From NCBI RefSeq assembly GCF_003665095.1, contig NZ_RCHV01000002.1, forward strand, positions 4,388,501-4,452,500: 64,000 nucleotides of DNA, given 5' to 3'. The first letter of the stretch is position 1. Each line of letters starts with the position of its first letter. Under the pieces are notes generated by a model. The model had not been told where the DNA came from, made no database searches, and saw only the letters and a list, made by a program, of their open reading frames with translations. Of this stretch, positions 1 to 11,000 are shown piece after piece. Made by a program: the position numbers and the translations under genes. Origin of the DNA: Streptomyces sp. Z26 (GTDB lineage: Bacteria > Actinomycetota > Actinomycetes > Streptomycetales > Streptomycetaceae).

Positions 1-1970
1 TCCTCACGGCGTACTACGCGCTGGTGGATCTGGGTGGGGTACGCAAGGGTGAGTCGGTGCTGGTGCACGCGGCCGCCGGTGGTGTGGGCATGGCCGCGGT
101 GCAGTTGGCGCGTCATCTGGGCGCGGAGGTGTACGGCACGGCGAGTCCGGGGAAGTGGGACACGCTGCGGGCGTCCGGCCTGGACGAGGGCCGTATCGCG
201 TCGTCGCGTGACCTGGAGTTCGAGCCGAAGTTCCTGGCGGCGACGGACGGTCGTGGCGTGGACGTGGTGCTGGACTCGTTGGCGCGGGAGTTCGTGGACG
301 CGTCGTTGCGTCTGCTGCCGCGTGGTGGGCGGTTCCTGGAGATGGGCAAGACCGACATCCGGGACCCGGAGAAGGTCGCCGCCGACCACGACGACGTCGC
401 CTACCGCGCCTTCGACCTGATCGAGGCGGGCCCCGACCGCATCAAGGAGATGCTGGCCGAACTGGTCAAACTGTTCGACGCGGGCATCCTCACCCCGATC
501 CCCGTCGCCGCGTGGGATGTGCGGCGTGCGCCGGACGCGTTCCGGCATCTTCAGCAGGCGCGGCACGTGGGCAAGGTGGTGTTGACCGTTCCGGCCGGGT
601 TGGACCCGGAGGGGGCGGTGCTGGTGACGGGTGGTACGGGTGGTCTGGGTGCGTTGGTGGCCCGGCATCTGGTCGCGGAACGGGGCGTGCGGCATCTGGT
701 GCTGGCGTCGCGTCGGGGTGAACGGGCTCCGGGCGCGACGGAGTTGGCGGAGGAGTTGCGTGCCGAGGGTGCGGAGGTGGCGCTGGCGGCGTGTGACGCC
801 GCCGACCGGGAGGCTTTGGCCGGGCTGTTGGCGGGGCTGGAGCGTCCGTTGACGGCCGTGGTGCACACGGCGGGCGTGTTGGACGACGGTGTCATCGGGT
901 CGCTCACGCCCGAGCGGTTGGACACGGTGTTGCGTCCGAAGGCCGACGCGGTCGCCAACCTGCACGAGCTGACCGCCGACGCCGACCTCGCCGCGTTCGT
1001 CGTCTTCTCCTCCTCCGCGGGCGTCCTCGGCGCCCCCGGACAGGGCAACTACGCCGCCGCCAACGCCTACCTGGACACCCTCGCCGCCCGCCGCCGCTCC
1101 GACGGCCTGCCCGCGACATCCCTCGCCTGGGGCCCCTGGTCGCAGACCACCGGCATGACCAGTGGCCTCGGCGAAGCCGACCTGCGCCGCATGGCACGCG
1201 CCGGACTGCCCGCGCTCCGCCCCGAACAGGGCCTCACCCTCTTCGACCAGGCGCTCGACCAGCCCGCCGCCGCCGTCCTCCCGATGGCCGTGGACACCCG
1301 CGCCCTCGGCGGCAGCGGCACCGTACCGCCGCTGCTGCGCGGCCTCGTCCGCGCGGGCCGCCGTACGGCCGCCGCCGGAGCCGCGGGCGCCGACGCCGCC
1401 GAGTCGCTGGAACAGCGCCTCGCCGGACTGTCCGCCGCCGACCGGCACCGGCTGGTGCTCGACACCGTCTGCGGCCAGGTCGCGGGCGTCCTCGGCTACG
1501 GGTCGAGCGGCGACGTCGGCCCCGAGCAGACGTTCAAGGAGCTGGGCTTCGACTCGCTCACCTCCGTCGAACTCCGCAACAGGCTCGGCGCCGCCCTCGG
1601 CGTCCCCCTGCCCTCGACGCTCGTCTTCGACTACCCGACGCCCGACGCGCTCACCAGCCACGTGTGCGCCGACCTGATCCCCGACACGGGCGCCGACCCC
1701 GGCGCGCGTACGGGCTCCGGCGCCGGAGGCGCGGACTCCGGTACGCCGGACGACGCGGCGATCCGTACGGCACTCGCGACCGTCCCCCTCGACGCCCTCC
1801 GCGCCTCCGGCATCCTGGACACCGTCCTCGCCCTCGCCGCGAACGGCGCCGGGAAGGGGAACGGGACCGGCGACAACGGTGTCGCCGGAGACGCCGACGG
1901 AGACGACGACGCGTACGACGCCCTGGAGGTCGACGACCTCGTACGGCTCGCCCTCGGCGACGACGGCTGA
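1..1970 (+). CDS. Type I modular PKS subunit A, C-terminal part (ER-KR-ACP), 5' end outside window
   Basis: The reading frame is open from base 3, so this is the tail of a longer PKS gene. It begins inside an enoylreductase (ER) at the LTAYYAL segment and contains the NADPH-binding motif HAAAGGVGMAAV. A ketoreductase (KR) follows from about nt 615, with GGTGGLG, an LDD motif (B-type) and catalytic Lys, Ser and Tyr (GNYAAAN). The ACP has LGFDSL with its Ser codon at 1554-1556. The last 75 or so residues form a C-terminal docking tail ending in VDDLVRLALGDDG. KR plus ER implies a fully reduced beta-carbon if a dehydratase (DH) lies upstream, which is usual but not visible. The stop at 1968-1970 is 38 bp before subunit B. 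The tail type pairs in other actinomycete PKSs with N-termini like that of subunit B, supporting chain transfer A to B. Confidence 0.97.
   Translation, partial: LTAYYALVDLGGVRKGESVLVHAAAGGVGMAAVQLARHLGAEVYGTASPGKWDTLRASGLDEGRIASSRDLEFEPKFLAATDGRGVDVVLDSLAREFVDASLRLLPRGGRFLEMGKTDIRDPEKVAADHDDVAYRAFDLIEAGPDRIKEMLAELVKLFDAGILTPIPVAAWDVRRAPDAFRHLQQARHVGKVVLTVPAGLDPEGAVLVTGGTGGLGALVARHLVAERGVRHLVLASRRGERAPGATELAEELRAEGAEVALAACDAADREALAGLLAGLERPLTAVVHTAGVLDDGVIGSLTPERLDTVLRPKADAVANLHELTADADLAAFVVFSSSAGVLGAPGQGNYAAANAYLDTLAARRRSDGLPATSLAWGPWSQTTGMTSGLGEADLRRMARAGLPALRPEQGLTLFDQALDQPAAAVLPMAVDTRALGGSGTVPPLLRGLVRAGRRTAAAGAAGADAAESLEQRLAGLSAADRHRLVLDTVCGQVAGVLGYGSSGDVGPEQTFKELGFDSLTSVELRNRLGAALGVPLPSTLVFDYPTPDALTSHVCADLIPDTGADPGARTGSGAGGADSGTPDDAAIRTALATVPLDALRASGILDTVLALAANGAGKGNGTGDNGVAGDADGDDDAYDALEVDDLVRLALGDDG
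519..1013 (+). repeat. Near-identical ER-KR block, copy 1 (module A1)
   Basis: This 495 bp block matches 35030-35524 with two visible mismatches (positions 657 and 995). It spans the end of the ER and about two thirds of the KR. Codons ending in G or T (gtg, ttg, ggt) are much more common than in the sequence just after it. Confidence 0.9.
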
Positions 1971-2008
1971 CCCCAACGACCCACCACGCACCACCTGCGG
2001 AGCTGAAG

Positions 2009-5000
2009 ATGGCCACGTCCGAGGACCGAGTAGTCGCAGCCCTCAGGGCATCGCTGCGCGAGAACGACCAGCTGCGGAAGGAGAACCAGCGGCTGGCCGG
2101 GGCCACCCCCGAGCCGGTGGCGATCGTCGCCGTCAACTGCCGCTTCCCCGGCGGCGCCGACAGCCCCGAGGCGTTCTGGCAGCTCCTCGTGGACGGCGGC
2201 GACGCGCTGTCCGAGATGCCCGCGAACCGGGGCTGGGACCTCGACACCCTGAGCGGCGCCACCGGCGCCCGCACGGGCGGCAGCGCCACCACGCGGGGCG
2301 CGTTCGTGCACGACGCGGACGAGTTCGACCCCGCGTTCTTCGGCATGTCCCCGCGCGAGGCGCTCGCCACCGACCCGCAGCAGCGCCTCCTCCTGGAGAC
2401 CTCCTGGGAGCTGCTGGAACGCGCCGGGATCGACCCGCACACGCTCCGCGGCAGCCGTACGGGCGTCTTCGCCGGATGCAGCAACCAGGAGTACGGCTCC
2501 GGACTGGACGAGGTGCCCGAGGGCATCGAGGGCCACATCCTCACCGGCAACGCGGGCAGCATCGTCTCCGGCCGCATCGCCTACACCCTGGGCCTGGAGG
2601 GCCCGGCCGTCACCGTCGACACCTCCTGCTCCTCGTCGCTCGTCGCCCTCCACCTCGCGGCGCAGGCCCTGCGCGTCGGGGAGTGCGACCTGGCGCTGGC
2701 GGGCGGTGTGACGGTGATGTCGACGCCCGCCGCGTTCGTGGAGTTCAGCCGCCAGGGCGGCATGGCCGCCGACGGCCAGTGCAAGGCGTTCTCCGAAGGC
2801 GCCGACGGCACCGGCTGGGGCGAGGGCGCGGGCCTCCTCCTGCTGGAACGTCTCACCGACGCCCACGCCAACGGCCACGAGGTCCTCGCCGTACTGCGCG
2901 GCTCCGCGCTCAACCAGGACGGCGCCTCCAACGGTCTCACCGCCCCGAACGGCCCCGCCCAGCAGCGCGTCATCCGCGCCGCCTTGGCACAAGGCGGTCT
3001 GGAGCCCGGCGACGTGGACGCCGTGGAGGCGCACGGCACCGGTACGTCACTGGGCGACCCCATCGAGGCGCACGCCCTGCTCGCCACGTACGGGCGGGGC
3101 CGCGACCCCGAACGGCCGTTGTGGCTCGGCTCGGTGAAGTCCAACATCGGGCACACCCAGTCGGCCGCCGGAGCGGCCGGACTCATCAAGATCGTCCTCG
3201 CCCTCCGGCACGGCGTACTCCCGCGCACCCTCCGCGCCGAGCAGCCCACCACGCACGTGGACTGGGCGGCGGGCGGCGGAGGCGTACGGCTGCTGCACGA
3301 GCCCGTGGAATGGCCCGCGCGGGAGGGGCACGTACGGCGCGCGGGCATCTCGTCGTTCGGCATCAGCGGCACCAACGCCCACGCGATCCTGGAACAGGCA
3401 CCCCCGCCGCCCCCGGCCGACGCCGCACCGGAGGCCGCACCGGCCGCCGCGCCGCTGCCCGCCGTGCCGTGGACGCTGTCCGCGCGCAGCGCGGACGCGC
3501 TCCGCGCGCAGGCCGCGCGGCTGCTCGCCCACCTGACCCGCCAGCCCGGAACGGCCCCGGCGGCGGCCGACATCGGCCGCTCCCTCGCCACCACCCGCGC
3601 CGCGCTGGAACACCGCGCGGTACTCGTCGGCCCCGACCACGACACCCTCCTCGACCGCCTCCGCCACCTCGCGGAGGGCGAGTCGACACCGGGCGTGGTG
3701 ACGGGCTCGGTGCGGCGGGGCGGCCGTACGGCGTTCGTGTTCGCGGGGCAGGGTGCGCAGCGGGTGGGGATGGGTGCCGAGTTGTATGGCGCGTTCCCGG
3801 TGTTCGCGGAGGCGTTCGATGAGGTGTGTGCGCATTTTGACGGGGAGTTGGCGCGTTCGCTGCGGGATGTGATTGCGGATGGTTCGGGTGCGTTGAGTGA
3901 GACGGGCTTTACGCAGCCTGCGTTGTTCGCGTTCGAGGTCGCGCTGTTCCGGTTGGTGGAGTCGTGGGGTGTGCGGCCTGACTTCCTGGTGGGGCATTCG
4001 ATCGGTGAGTTGGCTGCCGCGCATGTGGCTGGTGTGTGGTCGTTGGCGGACGCGTGTCGTCTGGTGGCGGCGCGTGGTCGGTTGATGCAGGGGCTGCCTT
4101 CTGGTGGGTCGATGGTGGCGGTGGAGGCTTCCGAGGCGGAGGTGTTGCCGCTGTTGGAGGGTCGTACGGCGTCGATCGCCGCCCTCAACGGTCCGTCTTC
4201 CACGGTGGTTTCGGGTGCCGAGGCGGACGTGGAGGAGGTAGCCGCGCACTTCCGTGCGGAAGGGCGTCGTACGAGCCGTCTCTCCGTCAGTCACGCGTTC
4301 CATTCGCCGTTGATGGAGCCGATGCTGGCGGAGTTCCGTACGGTCGCGGAGTCCGTGTCGTGCGCGGCCCCGACCATCCCCGTGGTGTCGAACGTGACGG
4401 GTCAACTGGCCACTGCGGATGAGCTGTCCGACCCCGGCTACTGGGTGCGCCACGTCCGTGAGGCCGTGCGGTTCGCTGACGGCATCGCCACGCTCGCCGA
4501 GCGCGGTGTACGGCGTTACGTGGAGATCGGCCCGGACGGCACGCTGACCGCGATGGCCCAGCCCTCCGCGCCCGACGACGCCGCGCTGGTGGCGTTGCAG
4601 CGCAAGGACCGTTCGGAGGCGGAGTCGCTGCTGGTCGGTGTGGGTCGGTTGCACGCGGACGGTCTGTCGCCGGACTGGTCGGTGCTGTTCGCGGGGGCGT
4701 CCACGGTCGCGTTGCCGACGTACGCGTTCCAGCGCCAGCGCTACTGGCTGGAGCCGTCCGACCCGGCCGGTACGTCCGGCGGCCCGGCGCGCGCCACGGA
4801 CTCCGGTTTCTGGGCCGCCGTCGAGCAGGGCGACGTGGACCGGCTGGCGCACAGCCTGGGCCTGGACCGTTCGCTGCTGGCGCCCGTCGTACCGGCCCTC
4901 GCGGGCTACCACCGCGAGCAGCGGCAGCACGCCACGACGCAGTCCTGGCGCTACCGCGAGCAGTGGAAGCCGCTCGGCACGCTGCCCGACGCGCCGGTGC

Positions 5001-8000
5001 CGTCCGGGCGTTGGCTGGTCGTCGTACCGGAAGGGCTCGACGCCGGGCACCCGCTCGTGCGCGGCCTGACGGAGGCGCTGGGGACGGTGGAGGCGTACGC
5101 GCCCCGCACGCTCGCCCTCGGTCCGGGCCACGACCGCGACGACGTGACCCGCCTCCTGACTGACGCGTTGAACGGGGACGGGGACACGGACGCGGACGGG
5201 AACGGCGACGCCGCTGGTACGGACGGCACCGTCGGCGTCCTGTCGCTGCTCGCCCTCTCCGGCGACGTCCCCGTACGCCTCGCGCTCACCAACCACCTCC
5301 TCCAGGCCCTCGCCGCGCGCGACGGCGCGGCACCGCCCCTGTGGGCGGTGACGACGGGCGCGGTCTCCACCGGCCGTTCCGACCGGCTGCGCGCCCCGGA
5401 GCAGGCCGCAGTCTGGGGCCTCGGGCGCGGCGCCGCGCTGGAGCACGCCGGGCTGTGGGCGGGCCTGGTGGACCTGCCGGAGGAACCGGACGTACGGGCG
5501 TGGGCGCGCCTCCGCGCCGTACTCGCCGCCTCGGCCGCCGACACCGGCACGGGCGCGGGCGCGGGCGAGAACGAACTCGCCGTCCGCGCCAACGGCGTCC
5601 TCGCCCGCCGCCTCGTCCGCGCGCCGGGCGCCGACACCACCGCCACCGACGCGGACACCGGCACCCAGGACACGGGCACCGGCACCGACAGCGCCCCGTA
5701 CGCCCTCACGGGCACCACGCTCATCACCGGCGGCACCGGCACCATCGGCGTCCAGCTCGCCCGCCGCCTCTCCGAGCAGGGCGCGGAGCACCTGCTGCTC
5801 GTCAGCCGCCGCGGCCCGGACACCCCCGGCATCGACACGACCGTCGCCGAACTGACCGCCCTCGGGGCGGGCGTCACCGTCGCCGCCTGCGACCCCGCCG
5901 ACCGCGCCGCGCTCGCCGCGCTGCTGGCCGAGATCCCCGCCGACCGCCCGCTCACCGCCGTCTACCACGCGGCGGGCGTCCTCGACGACGGCATGCTCAC
6001 CACCATGGACGAGGGCCGCTTCGCCACCGTCCTGCGCGCGAAGCTGGACGCGGCGCTGCTGCTCGACGAGTTGACGCGCGAGCGGGACCTGTCGGCGTTC
6101 GTGCTGTTCTCGTCCGTCGCCGGCGCCCTCGGCTCCGTCGGGCAGGCCAACTACGCCGCCGCCAACGCCGCGCTCGACGCCCTCGCCCAGCGCCGTCGCG
6201 CCGACGGCCTGCCCGCGCTCTCCGTCGCGTGGGGCCCGTGGGCGGGCGGCGGCATGGCCGACGACCCCGCCGTCCTCGCCCGGCTGCGCCGTGGCGGACT
6301 CACCCCCATGGAGCCCGCCCCGGCGCTCGCCGTCCTCGCGGCGGCGCTGCGCGAGGGGGAGACGCAGCTCGTCGTCTCCGACATCGACTGGAGCGCCCTC
6401 GCGGCGGGCGGGCAGACCGCCGGGCGGCAGGGCGGCGTACGGCCGCTGTTCCGCGAACTCCCCGAGGCCGCCGCCCCGTCGGCCGCCGCCCCCGGCGGTG
6501 CCACCGGCACCGACCTGCGCGGCAGGCTCGGCGCGCTGGACCCGGCCGAGCGCGAACGGGAGCTGCTGCGTCTCGTACGCGAGCGCGCCGCCGCCGTCCT
6601 CGGCTACCCCGGCCCGCAGGCCGTCGAGCCCGGACGCGCGTTCCAGGACCTCGGCATCGACTCGCTGACCGCCGTCGAGCTGCGCAACGCGCTCACCGCC
6701 GAGTCCGGGCTCCCGCTGTCCGCCACCCTCGTCTTCGACCACCCGACACCGGCCGCGCTCGCCGCGCACCTGCACGCCGAACTCCTCGGCGGCGACGCCC
6801 TGTCGGACGCGGCGGGCGGCGACCGTACGGGTGCCGCGTCCGCCGTCGACGAGCCCGTCGCCATCGTCGCGATGAGCTGCCGCATGCCGGGCGACATCGC
6901 CACACCGGAACAGCTCTGGGAGCTGGTGGCGTCCGGTACGGACGCCATCGGGGACTTCCCGGAGGACCGCGGCTGGGACACGGACGCGCTGTACGACCCG
7001 GACTCCCGCCGCAGCGGCACGAGTTACACGTCGCGCGGCGGATTCCTGCCGGGCGCCGCCGAGTTCGACCCCGCGTTCTTCGGCATCTCACCGCGTGAGG
7101 CCCTCGCCATGGACCCGCAGCAGCGGTTGCTGCTGGAGACGTCCTGGGAGGCCGTGGAGCGGGCGGGCATCGACCCGCACACGCTGCGCGGCAGCCGCAG
7201 CGGCCTGTTCGTGGGCTGCGCGTACCAGGGCTACGGGGCCGCCGCCGACGACGTACCCGAGGACGTGCACGGCCACCTGCTGACCGGTAGCGCGGGCAGC
7301 GTCGCGTCCGGCCGTATCGCGTACACCCTGGGCCTGGAGGGTCCGGCGGTGACGGTCGACACGGCGTGCTCGTCGTCGCTCGTCGCCCTGCACCTCGCGG
7401 CGCAGGCGCTGCGCAGCGGCGAATGCGACCTGGCCCTCGCGGGCGGTGTGACGGTGATGTCGACGCCCGCGTCGTTCGTGGAGTTCAGCCGTCAGCGCGG
7501 CCTCGCGCCGGACGGACGCTGCAAGGCGTTCGCGGACGAGGCGGACGGCACGGTGTGGTCCGAGGGCGTCGGCATGCTCCTGGTCGAGCGCCTGTCGGAC
7601 GCCCGGGCGAACGGGCACGAGGTGCTGGCCGTCGTACGCGGTTCGGCGGTGAACCAGGATGGTGCGTCGAACGGTCTGACGGCGCCGAACGGTCCGTCGC
7701 AGCAGCGGGTGATCCGTGCGGCGTTGGCGCAGGCGGGTCTTGCGCCGGGTGATGTGGACGCGGTGGAGGCGCACGGTACGGGTACGTCGTTGGGTGACCC
7801 GATCGAGGCGCAGGCGCTCCTTGCCACGTATGGGCGGGACCGGGACGCCGAACGGCCGTTGTGGCTCGGCTCGGTGAAGTCCAACCTGGGGCACACGCAG
7901 GCCGCCGCCGGTGTCGCGGGCGTCATCAAGATGGTGCAGGCCATGCGCCACGAGCAGCTTCCCCGGACGCTGTACGCGGACGCGCCCTCGACGCACGTGG

Positions 8001-11000
8001 ACTGGTCGGCCGGGAACGTACGGCTGCTGAACGAGCCGGTCGAGTGGCCCGTACGCGAGGGCCACGTCCGGCAGGCCGCCGTCTCGTCGTTCGGCCTCAG
8101 CGGCACCAACGCCCACGTCGTCATCGCCGCACCCGACAGCGAGACCACCGGCGCCGAGGCCGCGGGCACGGCGCCGGAGGCGCCCGCCGAGGCCCCCGGC
8201 GCCCCGTGGACGCCGTGGCTGCTCTTCGCGCGGAGCGCGGAGGCGCTGCGCGCGCAGGCGGCGCAACTGGCCGCGCTGCTGACGGGCGCGGGCGGTGACA
8301 CGTACGAAGTCGCCGCTGTGGCCGGTGCGTTGGCGACGTCGCGGGCGCGCTTCGAGCACCGCGCGGTCGTCGTCGGCTCCACGCGCGCCGAACTGCTGAC
8401 GGCCCTGGAGGCCGTCGCGCACGGCGAACGGCAGCCCACAGCCGGGCACGCGGTGACCGGTACGGCACTGGGCGAAGGCGAAACGGCGTTCGTGTTCGCG
8501 GGGCAGGGTGCGCAGCGGGTGGGGATGGGTGCTGAGTTGTATGGCGCGTTCCCGGTGTTCGCGGAGGCGTTCGATGAGGTGTGTGCGCATTTTGATGGGG
8601 AGTTGGCGCGTTCGCTGCGGGATGTGATTGCGGATGGTTCGGGTGCGTTGAGTGAGACGGGCTTTACGCAGCCTGCGTTGTTCGCGTTCGAGGTCGCGCT
8701 GTTCCGGTTGGTGGAGTCGTGGGGTGTGCGGCCTGACTTCCTGGTGGGGCATTCGATCGGTGAGTTGGCTGCCGCGCATGTGGCTGGTGTGTGGTCGTTG
8801 GCGGACGCGTGTCGTCTGGTGGCGGCGCGTGGTCGGTTGATGCAGGGGCTGCCTTCTGGTGGGTCGATGGTGGCGGTGGAGGCTTCCGAGGCGGAGGTGT
8901 TGCCGCTGTTGGAGGGTCGTACGGCGTCGATCGCGGCGTTGAACGGGCCTTCGTCGACGGTGGTTTCGGGTGTCGAGGAGGCCGTCGAGGAGGTCGCGGC
9001 GCACTTCCGGGGCGAGGGTCGTCGTACGAGCCGTCTGTCCGTCAGTCACGCGTTCCATTCGCCGTTGATGGAGCCGATGCTGGCGGAGTTCCGTACGGTC
9101 GCGGAGTCCGTGTCGTACGCGGCCCCGACCATCCCCGTCGTCTCCAACGTGACGGGTCAACTGGCCACTGCGGATGAGTTGTTGGACCCGGGTTACTGGG
9201 TCCGCCATGTCCGTGAGGCCGTCCGGTTCGCGGACGGCATCGCCACTCTCGCCGAGCGCGGCGTACGGCGTTACGTGGAGGTCGGCCCGGACGGCACCCT
9301 GACCGCCATGGCCCAGCCCTCCGTACCTGCGGATGCGGCGCTGGTGGCGTTGCAGCGCAAGGACCGTTCCGAGGTGCAGGCGTTGTTCACGGGCGTGGCT
9401 GCCGCGTTCGTGGACGGCGCGGACGTCGACTGGTCGGTGCTCTTCCCGGGCCGCGCGCGCGGCGTCGTGCTGCCGACGTACCCCTTCCAGCGCGAGCGCT
9501 ACTGGCTCGTGCAGCGCCCCTCCGCGGGCGGTACGGCGGCCGAGTCGGACGCGCCGTTCTGGGACGCGGTGGAGAACGACGACCTGGAGTCGTTGGCGGG
9601 CGAGCTGGCCATCGACCGTTCCGCCTCCTGGGCTGAGGCGCTGCCCGCGCTCGCCTCCTGGCGCCGTGGTCGCCTGGCCCGTTCCGAGGTGGACGGCTGG
9701 CGCTACCGCGTCGCGTGGCAGCCCCTCTCCCTCACCCCCGGCCCGGAACTGGCGGGTCGTTGGCTGCTGTTGGTGCCGGAGGGTACGGACGTGCCGGAGG
9801 GGCTGGACGCTCTCGGTGCGGGCGTGGAGACGGTACGGGTGCCCGCGCGCGCGGACCGTACGGCGCTGGCCGCCCTCCTTCGCGAAGCGGAGTTCTCCGA
9901 CGACGCCGACGTGAGCGGCGTACTGTCCCTCCTCCCCGCGGGCGCCGCCTCCGGCGCGACGCTCCGTGTACCGGACGCCCTGCGGCAGACGGTGTCCCTC
10001 GTACAGGCCCTGGGCGACGCGGAGTTGGCGGCGCCCCTGTGGACGCTGACACGCGGAGCCGTCTCCACCTCCCGTACGGAGAAGGTCACCGACCCGGCTG
10101 TGGCCGGTGTCTGGGGCTTGGGTCGGGTGGTGGCGCTGGAACACCCGGAGCGTTGGGGTGGGTTGGTGGATCTGCCCGCCGTTTTGGACGCGCGTACGGT
10201 CTCCCGTCTGGCTGCCGTGTTGAGCGGTGTGTCGGGTGAGGACCAGGTGGCGTTGCGTGCTTCGGGTGTGCTCGTGCGGCGGATCGTGCGGGCGGGTGCG
10301 CCCGAGGGTCCGGTGCGGGAGTGGACGCCGGGTGGCACGGTGCTGGTCACGGGCGGTACGGGTGCCCTCGGCGCGCAGGTGGCGCGTTGGGCCGTCGCCC
10401 GGGGCGCGGAACACGTCGTCCTCACCAGCCGCCGGGGCGCCGACGCCCCCGGTGCGGCCGACCTGGAACGCGAGCTGACCGAGGCCGGTGCCCGTGTCTC
10501 CCTCGCCGTCTGCGACGTCACGGACCGTGACGCCGTCGCCAAGCTGCTCGCCGAGCACCCCGTCAACGCGGTGGTCCACGCGGCGGGCGCGCTCGACGTC
10601 GGCGCCGTCGACGAGCTGACCGGCGACGCGCTCGCCGCCGTCTGGGACGGCAAGGTGCGGGGCGCGTACCACCTGCACGAGCTGCTGGGCACACAGGAGT
10701 TGGACGCCTTCGTGGTGTTCTCGTCGATCGCGGGTGTGTGGGGGAGCGGCGGGCAGGCGGCGTACGCGGCGGCCAACGCCGCGCTCGACGCGCTCGTCGA
10801 GTCCCGTCGTACGGAAGGGCTGGCGGGTACGTCCGTGGCCTGGGGCCCGTGGGCCGAGGCGGGCATGGCCGCCTCCGACGACGCCCAGGAGCAGCTGCGC
10901 CGCCGCGGCCTGAACCCGCTGGCGTCGGAGGGCGGGCTCCGCGCGCTCCAGCGCACCCTCGACGTACGGGACGGCTGCGTGGTCGTCGCGGACGTCGACT

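Larger units (their letters stand above)
2111..6790 (+). other. PKS module B1: KS-AT(malonyl)-KR(B-type)-ACP
   Basis: The KS active site reads TSCSSSL instead of the usual TACSSSL; the Cys and both His motifs (EAHGTGT, KSNIGH) are intact. The AT has GHSIG and HAFH, typical of malonyl-CoA. No DH lies between the AT and the KR structural half. The KR has GGTGTIG, LDD (B-type) and NYAAAN. The ACP reads LGIDSL. The expected output is a two-carbon extension with a beta-hydroxyl. Confidence 0.9.

Noticed and set aside
1664..2008. N-terminal extension of subunit B overlapping gene A
   Set aside because: The extra frame encodes Arg-rich sequence that is a shadow of gene A, and a good ribosome site precedes the ATG at 2009.
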